In this document: piece by piece, positions 1-9,358 of the stretch
How positions within the stretch are numbered: position 1 is the stretch's first letter
How the letters are laid out: each line of letters begins with the position of its first letter
Assembly (NCBI GenBank): GCA_910577925.1
Contig: CAJTOI010000028.1
Coordinates: 1-38,393, forward strand
Source: an uncultured Roseburia sp.
Lineage (GTDB): Bacteria > Bacillota > Clostridia > Lachnospirales > Lachnospiraceae
Length of the DNA stretch: 38,393 nt
Direction of reading: 5' to 3'
The notes under the pieces: model-generated
The model's database searches: none
The model's input: only the letters and a program-made list of their open reading frames with translations
What the model was told of the DNA's origin: nothing
Made by a program: the position numbers and the translations under genes

Positions 1-2
1 TC

Positions 3-251
3 TGTATCGGAAAGAAGAACTGGGTCATGATTGATACAGTCGTCGGCGCAAAGTCCAGCGCGATCATCTACAGCATTGCGGAAACAGCAAAAGCAAACAA
101 CCTGAAACCATACGATTACTTTGAGTATCTGCTCACTGAGATACCGAAACATCTAGATGATACTGACCGGGGTTTTCTGGATGACCTGCTCCCCTGGTCA
201 CCGAATCTTCCTGCGAACTGCCGGAAGCCCGGTAAAGATGAAGTGAAATAA
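3..251 (+). CDS. IS66-family transposase, C-terminal end (partial, cut by window edge)
   Basis: The frame is open from the left edge, so this is the 3' end of a longer gene; an internal ATG at 27 is not a credible start. The residues read CIGKKNWV, then GAKSSAIIYS, ETAKANNLKPYDYFEYLLTE and LDDLLPWS. This matches the conserved C-terminal tail of IS66-family DDE transposases, where a GAKASA block is followed by an NPYDYLEYLL-type block and LLPWS. The catalytic part lies outside the window. An intrinsic terminator and a likely terminal inverted repeat follow. The element points towards the defence operon and is convergent with ptuB. Family call is confident; whether the full copy is intact cannot be seen. 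Confidence 0.88.
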   Translation, partial: CIGKKNWVMIDTVVGAKSSAIIYSIAETAKANNLKPYDYFEYLLTEIPKHLDDTDRGFLDDLLPWSPNLPANCRKPGKDEVK

Positions 252-252
252 G

Positions 253-297
253 ACTGGAGCAAATCTGTTTCTATCATACAGGTTTGCTCCAGTTTTG
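253..297 (+). terminator. Intrinsic terminator of the IS66 transposase gene
   Basis: A 15-bp stem (253-267 pairing with 279-293, one G-T pair) encloses an 11-nt loop and is followed by TTTGT. It begins 2 bp after the transposase stop codon. Confidence 0.75.
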
Positions 298-301
298 TAT
301 A

Positions 302-324
302 GGTACGCACTATCTACCGTTTAC
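302..324. repeat. Likely right terminal inverted repeat of the IS66 element
   Basis: Read inward from 324 the sequence begins GTAAACGGTAGATAGTGCG. IS66-family ends characteristically begin GTAA, and this lies about 70 bp past the transposase stop, where the right end is expected. The left end and any 8-bp target duplication are outside the window, so this is inference from position and the GTAA start. Confidence 0.45.
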
Positions 325-419
325 TTCTATTCCGAGGCATAGAAGCGGAGCCATTGCTCCATAGATGATTACTCGTCTATTTTGCAACGGCTCCTTTCAC
401 ACGCAACGCGGCTCCACGC

Positions 420-1238
420 CTAACATGCAATATTTCGAATAAACTCTTCCGTATCATTTCTGATATAATTGCGGGCTACGGCAGAAAACTCGGCAGTCGG
501 TTTTGTCATATCCTTTAATTCTTTTATGTATTTTTTTAACATATCTCTATAAACCAAAGAATGTGTTTTGGCATATTCCCTTTGCGCATTTTTTATCAGT
601 TCAATTTTTGCCTTACAAGTTCGTTGAATTTCTTTGCGGGCATCTACTAATGATACGCAATCCAAATTAAGAACTCTGACCGATAAATACACACGTATGG
701 CATCCCAACAATCAGCCGTTGCGCAGGCCGGATACACTTTTCCGTCTATACCAAATGCAATCAACGAAACATCATATTCATCAGCCGGATCGAGTAATCC
801 ATACCATTCCCGGTTTGGATTATCCCCCTGCTTTGCCGCGTCAGTCCCCTCCTTCAAAGGAAAATAAGAACCTTTACTCGTATTAGGGATTGATGCGGCC
901 AAACGGTAATTCTTCCAATCAAATGCCAACCACCAATATGCCTCCTCACTGACGGCCGTTTTTAGTTCGCAATTCTTTTTTAGTTCTTTGGGTTGCTTTT
1001 TGGGCCGAAAATGATCCATATGATAAATAGAAGCGCTATCTTTCGCCTCTGTATACCAACATTTGTCATGTGATAACGCAGCGTAATAGTCTTTTAATTT
1101 CCCCCAGTAATCGTCATATTTATCAATAAAATCATTCCGTTTATCCGGGGGAAGTCCCATCAGCTGCCTTGTTAGTTCCGTGCCCTCGTCAATCAAATCC
1201 TGCGGCGGCGGATTTCCAAATAAATCAATAAATATCAT
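420..1238 (-). CDS. ptuB: PtuB-like HNH endonuclease of a Septu-type defence pair
   Basis: This 272-residue protein carries an HNH-type core: C60-W-Y-T-E64, then H73-M-D75-H76-F-R-P-K80. The DHFRPK block is the hallmark of the HNH nucleases paired with ATPases in Septu (PtuAB) and some retron systems. The rest is alpha-helical and lysine-rich near the C terminus. Its ATG overlaps the stop of the upstream ATPase gene in an ATGA arrangement (1235-1238), a sign of translational coupling and of a protein complex. The expected role is nuclease effector that cuts nucleic acid when the ATPase partner senses infection. The usual second zinc cysteine (CxxC) is replaced by CWYT, so zinc binding at this knuckle may be altered. 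It is the last gene of the hsdRMS-ptuAB operon. The DHFRPK context is strong; the exact Septu subtype is not determined. Confidence 0.8.
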   Translation of the reverse strand: MIFIDLFGNPPPQDLIDEGTELTRQLMGLPPDKRNDFIDKYDDYWGKLKDYYAALSHDKCWYTEAKDSASIYHMDHFRPKKQPKELKKNCELKTAVSEEAYWWLAFDWKNYRLAASIPNTSKGSYFPLKEGTDAAKQGDNPNREWYGLLDPADEYDVSLIAFGIDGKVYPACATADCWDAIRVYLSVRVLNLDCVSLVDARKEIQRTCKAKIELIKNAQREYAKTHSLVYRDMLKKYIKELKDMTKPTAEFSAVARNYIRNDTEEFIRNIAC

Positions 1239-2764
1239 TTGTTTTCCTCTTCCAAAATTTCCGCTAAAATATCGTCTGTCAATTCCAACATTTCTTTTCT
1301 CTCCTTATCCGTGATTGGTTTTTCCTGAAATTCCGGCCGGGAAAAAAGGCGTTCAATATATTTATCATACATAGGGTCCCGCGTCGTTCTGGTAAAACCC
1401 AACTTCTCCAATTCCCGTGTGAGGTGAGAAAGTTTAACATTTTCTTCAAGCGTACGATTTTCCTTAAATTGCAACTGTCGTTGTCTGTCTAACGCATCCT
1501 GCGTCTCAGGATCAAGCGTCGTGGGAAGACCGAACAAATCGCTCGTAAGCAAGCCCGCCACACCCATGCCTTTCGGATTGACTTCGGGCATTCTAACGGT
1601 TGTTCCATCCGCAATACGTTCAAAGATAGCAACGGCTTCTTTATTAAGGCCGCCAATCACAATCGGATCATGTGTGGAAATAATAACCTGGCTGCTGTCA
1701 CTCTGCCCGCCAACCTCTTTAATCAGATTTAAATAATTAAATTTCCAAGCCGGATTCAAATGTGTATCGGGCTCATCCAATAAAAATAACGATTCTTTTG
1801 AGCGTGTAAACCTCAACAATCCCAACACCATCAAAAGCTGCTGCTCACCCTCGCTAAGTTCGCTGAACGTGATGACTGTTCCGTCCGTTTTTCTGACTTT
1901 AATGCGGACTTCTTCAATCAAATCCGAGATATAAGTACTCTCAAGCTGTTTAAAAAAATCAACATTATTACCATACTGCCCGGCAAAATCCCGTAACTTT
2001 TTCTGATCTTTCAAATAAAGGTATGTCACTTCTTTTTTTACGGTTTTTATACCTTCTTCAAAGGACCCGATTTCTTTTATGGGCGCCAGCGCACATTCAT
2101 ATAAGCTATCCAGAAAATCGCGAACAACTCCACGCGCACCCCAAAAATCTGACTTCGTATGCCCTTTTCCCTTCACCCATTCCGCTCTCTTTAGGACAAA
2201 AAGGACCGAATCGACTGCGTCAATGTCAAAATAGTCTCTTAAAAACGCTTGATTCGACTCTTCATAAAACGAAAAAAAAGCCAATAACACAAAATTACTA
2301 TGAACTAAACGCGCATAAAACAGCGGGCGTAGCGTTTCTCTGTCACCATCCAGCAATGCCTTATAAAACCGCTTTTGATGTTTTACAAAATGTTTTTCTA
2401 ATCGGTTGCTTGGTCCGGAATAATAGGCAAAAAGGTGCTCGGGCAAAAAGTTCTCCCGCTTTTTATAAAACGCAGTCCGAGTGAACTTTTCCCCATTTAT
2501 AAAGAACGCCTGAACGCCTTCCTCTGCATTATTTTTTATTTGTATTGCATAACCGCAACACTTATAAAAAATTTCATAAGAAAAATCTTTGGTAAGTACC
2601 CCCAAGTCCAGATCTCGAAATATAATTACAATCGCTTCCAGAAGGTTTGACTTGCCAGCTCCGTTGCGACCGATAAACACAGATGTCAGCTGAGTCTCAT
2701 CTATATCAATCTGGAAATCTTTTAAATTTTTAAAGTTGTTAATTTTCAGTTTGTCTATCCGCAT
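1235..2764 (-). CDS. ptuA: PtuA-like AAA/ABC-type ATPase of a Septu-type defence pair
   Basis: The protein is 509 residues long from the start at 2764, chosen because GGAGG lies six bases upstream; an upstream in-frame ATG at 2791 would add nine residues without a good ribosome site. It has the SMC/RecF-like ATPase pattern of the AAA_21 type: MRIDKLKINNFKNLKDF opening strand, Walker A GRNGAGKS (residues 32-39), signature LSEGEQQLL, Walker B LFLLDEPDTHLNP and switch histidine in QVIISTHDP. The region between Walker A and the signature is a long helical insertion. In Septu, PtuA forms the ATP-binding scaffold that controls the PtuB nuclease. Its start lies inside the end of hsdS (26-bp overlap) and its stop overlaps the ptuB start, placing it in the same transcription unit as the type I R-M genes. 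Confidence 0.84.
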   Translation of the reverse strand: MRIDKLKINNFKNLKDFQIDIDETQLTSVFIGRNGAGKSNLLEAIVIIFRDLDLGVLTKDFSYEIFYKCCGYAIQIKNNAEEGVQAFFINGEKFTRTAFYKKRENFLPEHLFAYYSGPSNRLEKHFVKHQKRFYKALLDGDRETLRPLFYARLVHSNFVLLAFFSFYEESNQAFLRDYFDIDAVDSVLFVLKRAEWVKGKGHTKSDFWGARGVVRDFLDSLYECALAPIKEIGSFEEGIKTVKKEVTYLYLKDQKKLRDFAGQYGNNVDFFKQLESTYISDLIEEVRIKVRKTDGTVITFSELSEGEQQLLMVLGLLRFTRSKESLFLLDEPDTHLNPAWKFNYLNLIKEVGGQSDSSQVIISTHDPIVIGGLNKEAVAIFERIADGTTVRMPEVNPKGMGVAGLLTSDLFGLPTTLDPETQDALDRQRQLQFKENRTLEENVKLSHLTRELEKLGFTRTTRDPMYDKYIERLFSRPEFQEKPITDKERKEMLELTDDILAEILEEENK

Positions 2765-4319
2765 GTGCAGCCTCCAAGTAGGATTCTCCATCCATTCTGG
2801 TTTCTATAATCTTATCGTTATCAATCAACTCTTTTAATTGCGCATAGAACTCATCGATTTGCAGACCTGTTTCGGATTTCAAGTCTTCCGGTGTCAGACG
2901 CACTCCACCAGCCAGGGCTTCCAAAATTGTTTTCGGCACGAATTTCACCTCGATTCTATCTGTTGTTCTCTGCTTCAAAATATTATCACTAGCTATTGTT
3001 TCCGAAAGAATCTGCTTTATGAGTTCCAATGAGCTTTCCTCGGCAGAATCATTCGTTCCTAACTCACCGCGAAACGCACGGGCGAGGATAGATTTTTTAA
3101 TAAGATCAATCTGCTCCAAGACATCTTCGGCAGCCTCTTTGGCTTGCTGTTCTTTGGCGAGAAGATCATCTAAAATACGGACGATTTCATTTTGTTCAGA
3201 AACCGAAGGTAAGAAAATAGGAAGTTTTGAATAGCTTCCCACATTAAAATGTGCTAATGCCATTCCGCGCTTATTCTTTGCTATTAGCTGACGGCAAACA
3301 GGCGAATTTGTATATGCGCACAAAAATTTCGAGTTTACTTTATTTGCATTCGGCACAGCAATAAGAATATCAATCGCGTTATATCCGTCAAATTCTTCCG
3401 TAACAACACAGGCTGTTCCGGGATTCCCTGAACGCACAATCAGAACATCGCCAGTATGAACTATGCTTCTGGCATTTTGCATGTGGCCTTTCTCATTTAA
3501 ATAAACCCAGTCAAAATTGTCAATATGAAATTCACGTACATTCGCGGAACGAAATGCGGGAATCCCCTTTTTTTCTGTCGTATAGTATTGCGAAGGTTTT
3601 ATGACAATTCCTACTTTAATTTCATGGCAAATATTTTTTATAAATGTATTTTCCCATTCCTCCCTCCCCGCTCCGTGTTCTTTTCTCCACTGTGCAGTTA
3701 ACGCACCGCAAAAAGCTTCGTAAAGTATCGCAGCTTTGCGCGTTTCAAAACCGTCCAACGTATCCTGTACCTTTTGCTTGGCTTCCTCAAGCTTGGTAAA
3801 CAAACTCTCAATACGCTCAACAATGTGTTGCTGTTGCAAAACAGGCGGAATCGGAATTGGGAATTCATGCAAATTCCCTAAACGAATATATGGAATAGCT
3901 GTTCCAAACATCTTATCCGCATTAAAATCAAACCATCTGTATTTGAACCAATAATATACGTAATCGATATTAACCGGCGCTATCGCTTCTACCACATACG
4001 TCCGTTGATACGCTTCAAATTTTCCATTATAACGGGTAATATTATTAATATCGCCATTTCCGGCAAGTAGTATTGCATTGCATTCAAATGAATATCCGTG
4101 GCATCGAATAGGTCTAGATGCACATGTAAAAAAAGGATATTCGCCGTCTTCGCTGCCATAATTAGCATCTTTTTTTCCCGTTCGGATTTTAGATATCTCC
4201 TTAAAGTAAACCCAGCGCCAATTCCCCGGCACCTGATATGGCTGCTCACTCTCCGGCACTAGCGCCGCCTGCAGGCGTTCTTCCAGCGTCAGGACTTCCT
4301 TTTTCTTTCCTCCTGCCAT
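2739..4319 (-). CDS. hsdS: Type I restriction-modification specificity subunit HsdS
   Basis: HsdS recognises the target DNA sequence for both methylation and restriction in the HsdR2M2S complex. The 526 residues show two target-recognition domains. The first starts near the VPGNWRWVYFKEI segment and ends in IPIPPVLQQQHIVERI, followed by a coiled-coil spacer. The second starts near WENTFIKNI and ends in LPSVSEQNEIVRILD, followed by a second coiled coil and KKSILARAFRGEL. Both repeats have the typical PIP/LP-x-Q-x-x-I-V boundary. About 75 extra C-terminal residues (LEALAGGVRLTPEDLKSETG onward) look like a small winged-helix domain, beyond the usual HsdS end. The start overlaps the hsdM stop as TGATG. 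Its end overlaps the start of ptuA. The specificity sequence cannot be predicted. Confidence 0.92.
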   Translation of the reverse strand: MAGGKKKEVLTLEERLQAALVPESEQPYQVPGNWRWVYFKEISKIRTGKKDANYGSEDGEYPFFTCASRPIRCHGYSFECNAILLAGNGDINNITRYNGKFEAYQRTYVVEAIAPVNIDYVYYWFKYRWFDFNADKMFGTAIPYIRLGNLHEFPIPIPPVLQQQHIVERIESLFTKLEEAKQKVQDTLDGFETRKAAILYEAFCGALTAQWRKEHGAGREEWENTFIKNICHEIKVGIVIKPSQYYTTEKKGIPAFRSANVREFHIDNFDWVYLNEKGHMQNARSIVHTGDVLIVRSGNPGTACVVTEEFDGYNAIDILIAVPNANKVNSKFLCAYTNSPVCRQLIAKNKRGMALAHFNVGSYSKLPIFLPSVSEQNEIVRILDDLLAKEQQAKEAAEDVLEQIDLIKKSILARAFRGELGTNDSAEESSLELIKQILSETIASDNILKQRTTDRIEVKFVPKTILEALAGGVRLTPEDLKSETGLQIDEFYAQLKELIDNDKIIETRMDGESYLEAAHADRQTEN

Positions 4320-5812
4320 CAGTCCTGCACCTCCAGTGCCCGCAGCTCTTTCACCACGCTCATAAGCAGATCAACCGCTTCTTCCAGATTAGCGGCGGAT
4401 TCCTCGGCGCTGCCCGCCGGGTCTGGCAGATCATTATAATCCAACAATGAATCGTCACGAATCAAACCCAAATCAAGACTGCCGCCCTTTTCAGCAATCT
4501 GTTCCCGCGTAAATACACTCCAACGTTCATCCTGCACTGCGCGGCGGTCCTCTGCCTCGTATGCTTTTTCAAAATCCGCGAAGTGCTCCTTTTTTAACGG
4601 TGCTGTCTTTCCAAAACTGGGCATATTCGTGCGAAGATCATAGAACCATACCTCTTTGGTATTCCCTACATCCGTCTTCCCACGGGTAAAGAAAAACACA
4701 TTCGTCTTGACCCCCTGCGCATAGAAAATACCGGTCGGCAAACGCAAAATCGTATGTAAATTACACTTGTCCATCAAATCACAGCGAATCTTTTCACCGT
4801 CCCCGTCAGCAAACAACACATTATCCGGCAATACCACCGCCGCACGACCGGTACCGTCTGCCACCAGACTGCGGTAGATGTGCTGTAAAAAGTTCAGCTG
4901 CTTGTTGCTCGTGGTATAAATAAAATCATCGCGAGTGGCACGTTCCCCGCCTTTCTTGGTCCCGAACGGCGGATTGGTCAATACCAGATGATAGCCGTTC
5001 ATACTTTTCCCAAGGTTAGAAAGGGTATCTCCCAAAATAATCTGCCCCTCGATATTATGAAGCATAGCATTCATCAACGCCAGACGGTGGGTGTCGTGTA
5101 CCAGTTCACAACCGGTGAAAGCTTCTTCGCGCTCAAACTTGGCCGTATCCGCATCTAAGTCAAAGAAATCATCGGTATTCTCTTTCACGTATCGACTGGC
5201 CGCAATCATAAACCCAAAAGTACCGCAGGCAGGATCATTGCAGCGTTCACGAGGCTGGGGCTTCATCAGCCTCGTCATCACATCAATCAGCACACGAGGA
5301 GTAAAGTATTGCCCCGCACCGGACTTCTTTTCATTTGCATTCTTTTCCAACAAACCCTCATACAAATTTCCCAGCCCTTCCTCCCGGGCAGAAAACCAGT
5401 CCAGTTCATTAATAGCCGTGATTATTTTTTCTAAATTCTTTGGTTCTTCGATGTTAGTCATAGAGCCCTGATAAATTTCGCGAACTCTACCGGTACAATA
5501 CGTTCCAAACAAACGCAGCAAGTCTTTATAAGACCTGTAAAGTTCAAGCCCGGATTTACTGAGCAACATATCCCAACTGTATGCCTGAATGATCTTTTTC
5601 TCGTTGTTCTGCGCTTCCTGTTCAGGCGTCAGATTATCCCCCTCTATCAAGGTAATCCCTTCGGCAAATTTGCTTTCTGCTCCTGTTTCCCTTGCCATTT
5701 TTAAAAACAAAATGTAGGTCAGTTCCGTCACATACTGGTGATAGGTAATTCCGTCATCCCGCAACACATTACAGAGATTCCAGAGCTTGGATACAATTTC
5801 CTGCGTAGTCAT
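4319..5812 (-). CDS. hsdM: Type I restriction-modification DNA methyltransferase subunit HsdM
   Basis: A 497-residue N6-adenine methyltransferase subunit, normal length for HsdM. An N-terminal helical HsdM_N domain (about residues 1-145) precedes the catalytic domain. GAGQYFTPR introduces AdoMet motif I, DPACGTFGF (193-201), and the adenine-binding motif IV is NPPF (280-283). It methylates the sequence chosen by HsdS and protects host DNA. The start overlaps the hsdR stop as TAATG and the stop overlaps the hsdS start as TGATG, so R, M and S are coupled. No catalytic residue appears missing. Confidence 0.95.
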   Translation of the reverse strand: MTTQEIVSKLWNLCNVLRDDGITYHQYVTELTYILFLKMARETGAESKFAEGITLIEGDNLTPEQEAQNNEKKIIQAYSWDMLLSKSGLELYRSYKDLLRLFGTYCTGRVREIYQGSMTNIEEPKNLEKIITAINELDWFSAREEGLGNLYEGLLEKNANEKKSGAGQYFTPRVLIDVMTRLMKPQPRERCNDPACGTFGFMIAASRYVKENTDDFFDLDADTAKFEREEAFTGCELVHDTHRLALMNAMLHNIEGQIILGDTLSNLGKSMNGYHLVLTNPPFGTKKGGERATRDDFIYTTSNKQLNFLQHIYRSLVADGTGRAAVVLPDNVLFADGDGEKIRCDLMDKCNLHTILRLPTGIFYAQGVKTNVFFFTRGKTDVGNTKEVWFYDLRTNMPSFGKTAPLKKEHFADFEKAYEAEDRRAVQDERWSVFTREQIAEKGGSLDLGLIRDDSLLDYNDLPDPAGSAEESAANLEEAVDLLMSVVKELRALEVQD

Positions 5813-8800
5813 TAAGCTGTTTTTCCTCCATCATCGTACAGATACTCATTAAGTTCCAACACGATGCTTTCCAATTGATTTAGAAATACTTTATTAATCT
5901 TTGTAAAACCGCCCTGTGCCTGAAAACGGCTGTCCTCATCAAATACCCGGACATTCAGCACCGATTCTTCCATCAGATATTTTTCCATACGTCCAATCCA
6001 ACTCAATTCTTGTCTGGAAAAATTGTGGGCTCTTTTCAGTTTGTCCACAGCCCTGCGAATTCTCGCCTCGTGGCTGATAAGCGCCGATCCTATGGCATAA
6101 CGGCGAATCAGACTGATAATATCTGCAGCAATTTCTTCATTTGTCAGCTCAGACAAAGCCGTGTTTAACTGCTGAGCAGTAAAGCCTTCTCTGTCCAGCG
6201 TAAGCCGCAGCCCTTTCAGGCTTTCTCTGGTCAATTCTTTCGGACAGGTGCATATGACATTGAGCGCGGCAATCTCATTCCTATTTTTCCGGACAAACTC
6301 TGCAAATGCGTCAAGATAATCCTCCGGTCGGCTGCCTTTCCCATAGCCTCTCTCATGAGAAAGCAACTCGTCCTTCGCATCTGAAACAACAACAGGTCTT
6401 CCGACATTGTTCCTGGATTGCTGAACCATCCGGAACAAGTCCCGATAAGCAAGCAAACGCTCTCTGGCGTCAGAAGGCGACTGACGCTCAACCTCTATAA
6501 TCAGTTGTGTCGGGTCAAGTCCGCCAGCCATATCCTTAAAATGCTCCATCGTCTTCTTGTCCATGTTTCGCTTCTTTCGTTGAAGTTTTGCAACAATCTG
6601 ATCAATCTGACTTTGCAGCTGTTTCTCATCTTCCAATATCTCTAATCCGTCCAGAAGCCGGTCAAACGTTGTAGATGGATTGACAACTACCGGTTTCATC
6701 GTGCTGACACTTTCCAGCGCATCATACACACCAACCGGATCATAAATCTCAAAATGAGTTTTTTTAATTTTAGGGCAAAGGCGCGTAGCCCGCCCCAACA
6801 TCTGTTCAAATAAAATACGGGACTTGACACGGCGCAAGAATACCAGGTTAGTAATCTCCGGTACATCAATACCGGTAGTCAATAAGTCAACTGTGACGAC
6901 AATACTTGGATAACGCTCATTTTTGAAACGCTTGATCGCTTCCAGAATTTTCTTTTTATCCCCGCCGCCCGCTTTTCCGGTTATTTTCATAATTGCATTA
7001 TTGTCAACCTCCGTCTCTGAATAGATTTCCTTTAAAATATTGACAATCAAATCCGCATGATCATCATTGACCGCATAAATCAAGGTTTTCCCTTGTTCTT
7101 CCGGCGTTTCCGGGTCAATATCGCGGGCAATTTCAGCCAAAACCGCACGATTAAAGTTTTCTGTAATCACTTGTCGATTAAAATGTTCTATATCAAAGTC
7201 AAGCTCGTCATCCAGCAGTTCACTATTTATAAGTTCTCCCGTAACCGGATCATAGATCGTTATAGAATCCCCGCTCTTGTAATGAATACCTTCGCTGCTT
7301 AATTTCGTGGTTAACTCATGAGGCGCATCATGATCAACCAAATATCCTTCTATCACAGCTTCACGATAGGTATATTTAAAAACCGGTTGTCCGAAAATCT
7401 CGGTTGTCTGTAACGCGGGCGTCGCCGTCAATCCGACCTTAACCGCATCGAAATAATCAATAACTGTCCGATATTTACTTTGATACTCTATCTGATCTCG
7501 ATAAAGCAATTCCTCTGTGTCCATATCACGGTCAAGAATATACCCTCGATGCGCCTCATCTACAATAATCAAATCATAATCGGTAACAGCCGGCATGGCT
7601 TCTCCATGATTATAAAGAATCCTCTTTACCATTCCCTGAACCGTAGCCACTTGAACACGGGTTTCTTTCTCAATAATTTTTTCTTCCAACCCTTTGATAT
7701 TGTAAATATCATCAAGCGTCATTAAATCTTCGAGTTTTACTTCCTTAAAAACATCCGACGCCTGCTCCCCCAGCGCAGTACGGTCTACCATGAACAGCAC
7801 CCGGCGAAAACGTCCCGTTTTCAGAAAACGATAAATCATACCCAATACGGTTCTGGTCTTCCCTGTGCCGGTAGCCATAGCCAGCAAAACCTTTTGTCTG
7901 CCCTCAATGACCGCGTTTTCTGCGGCTTGAATGGCTTTTAACTGATATTCCCGCAAATTCAGGCCATCTTTATCGCGCAATAAGTCGTAAGGCAAAGATT
8001 TCAAATTTTGATTTCCTGCCTGTACGTCTTTTTCAAGGAGTTCCCGAATGCCCGTCGGACTAACCCATCCGCGCAATGCCTTCGGCGCATTGAATGGTTT
8101 GCGCAAATCTAAAAACCAAATACCAGACTTTGTCTGTAACTGCTCCAAATAAGGCCGTCCGTTCGTAGCAAAAGTAAACGGTACTTTATATTCTCCCCAA
8201 GTATCAATGATATACTTTGCATCTTTGAAGCGGATATTTCTAGGATAATCCTTGCCCTGATAATCGATGACAGAAGGAATATCCTTATGAATCGCCTTCG
8301 CCTCAATGATACCAACCATTTGGAGATCAATGAACAAAACATAATCGGCAAAGCCCTTGTTTCCGACTTCGGAATCTGTAGGCCATTCAGCGATCGCGAT
8401 ACAGCGACCTCTTGCCGGACGAGTGCCTTTGGAATAACGCAAATTCTCCGTATCTGCTTCCCATCCCACTTTCCGAAGCTGCTCGTCAATTAGGTATCTG
8501 GTTTCAGCTTCTGACTTCTCCCGCTGATTTGCCACTTGTTTTGATTTTTTCTTTCTTTCTTCTGAAGGCACAAAAGGCGCTCCCTGCGCAGCTTCTTCCG
8601 CCTGTCTTACCAACGCTTTCTCTCGCCGTTCTTCCTCCGTCTTATCGACTGCCACAATGGGATGCTGTTCTTTGGGCATAACAAACTCATGATGCCGATA
8701 ATTCCAGTCGCCATAGGTCCGCATAAACCATTCACACAAACTATATGTCATCTGCAGCAATACTTTTCCATCATTAACAGAAGAATAATTTTCATGTGCC

Positions 8801-9078
8801 ACTTTGTTTCTGATCTTGCGAAGAGCGTGAAGAATATCGCATAAGTCTCTGTCAATAAACCCATCGCGAAGAAGAATATCAATTCTGGCAACAGCGGTAT
8901 TGTTAGCAGGTAATAAGATTTTATCGTATGTAAAAATCAAATTGACAATGGTTTCGCCAATCATCCCTAACTTCATCAAACAGGAATTGGAGTCAGAATA
9001 ACAATATTGTTCGGCCAAACAACCAAAGTTCGCAAGAACAGGAAAATCATTTTTTAAAAAATCAAAATTAGAGGCCAT
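5812..9078 (-). CDS. hsdR: Type I restriction endonuclease subunit HsdR (EcoEI-like)
   Basis: The start at 9078 gives MASNFDFL with AGGAGA eight bases upstream and 1088 residues; the longer reading frame to 9141 lacks a ribosome site. The N-terminal 120 residues (GETIVNLIF to LRKIRNKVAHENY) resemble a DUF4145-like helical domain. Next comes a PD-(D/E)XK nuclease core with D245 and IIEAKA (E259, K261). The SF2 translocase follows: Walker A ATGTGKT (402-408), DEAH (507-510), a TGKAGGGDKK region, then the QMLGRATR motif. The C-terminal third matches the EcoEI_R_C type region. It cleaves unmethylated DNA after ATP-driven translocation. It is first in the five-gene overlapping operon hsdR-hsdM-hsdS-ptuA-ptuB. 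All key motifs are intact. Confidence 0.93.
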   Translation of the reverse strand: MASNFDFLKNDFPVLANFGCLAEQYCYSDSNSCLMKLGMIGETIVNLIFTYDKILLPANNTAVARIDILLRDGFIDRDLCDILHALRKIRNKVAHENYSSVNDGKVLLQMTYSLCEWFMRTYGDWNYRHHEFVMPKEQHPIVAVDKTEEERREKALVRQAEEAAQGAPFVPSEERKKKSKQVANQREKSEAETRYLIDEQLRKVGWEADTENLRYSKGTRPARGRCIAIAEWPTDSEVGNKGFADYVLFIDLQMVGIIEAKAIHKDIPSVIDYQGKDYPRNIRFKDAKYIIDTWGEYKVPFTFATNGRPYLEQLQTKSGIWFLDLRKPFNAPKALRGWVSPTGIRELLEKDVQAGNQNLKSLPYDLLRDKDGLNLREYQLKAIQAAENAVIEGRQKVLLAMATGTGKTRTVLGMIYRFLKTGRFRRVLFMVDRTALGEQASDVFKEVKLEDLMTLDDIYNIKGLEEKIIEKETRVQVATVQGMVKRILYNHGEAMPAVTDYDLIIVDEAHRGYILDRDMDTEELLYRDQIEYQSKYRTVIDYFDAVKVGLTATPALQTTEIFGQPVFKYTYREAVIEGYLVDHDAPHELTTKLSSEGIHYKSGDSITIYDPVTGELINSELLDDELDFDIEHFNRQVITENFNRAVLAEIARDIDPETPEEQGKTLIYAVNDDHADLIVNILKEIYSETEVDNNAIMKITGKAGGGDKKKILEAIKRFKNERYPSIVVTVDLLTTGIDVPEITNLVFLRRVKSRILFEQMLGRATRLCPKIKKTHFEIYDPVGVYDALESVSTMKPVVVNPSTTFDRLLDGLEILEDEKQLQSQIDQIVAKLQRKKRNMDKKTMEHFKDMAGGLDPTQLIIEVERQSPSDARERLLAYRDLFRMVQQSRNNVGRPVVVSDAKDELLSHERGYGKGSRPEDYLDAFAEFVRKNRNEIAALNVICTCPKELTRESLKGLRLTLDREGFTAQQLNTALSELTNEEIAADIISLIRRYAIGSALISHEARIRRAVDKLKRAHNFSRQELSWIGRMEKYLMEESVLNVRVFDEDSRFQAQGGFTKINKVFLNQLESIVLELNEYLYDDGGKTA

Positions 9079-9258
9079 GACGTTATCTCCTTTCGGCTCT
9101 CCTAGCGATATTGTCAAGCGGCGCTTTGCCCTCACCCTCACTAAACTCCACTTTTACGTTGATTACGCTGTCGTTTTTGCGGGAAAACATTACAACCGTC
9201 TCCACATAAATACCAAATTGAAACATATCCCCATAAAGCAGCGGAAATATCAACAATA

Positions 9259-9287
9259 TTTATACAATACTAATGCCGCTCGTGCAA
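9259..9287 (-). promoter_or_regulatory. Sigma-A-type promoter of the hsdRMS-ptuAB operon
   Basis: On the minus strand TTGCAC (9282-9287) is followed after 17 bp by TATAAA (9259-9264). Transcription would start near 9252, leaving a leader of roughly 170 nt before hsdR. The remaining 9079-9358 gap contains no recognisable gene. Confidence 0.6.
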
Positions 9288-9358
9288 CTCTTTTGTCATA
9301 AAATCCGGCATACTATTGCACAACTAACTATATATCCCACTATTTTAACTCTATAAAT

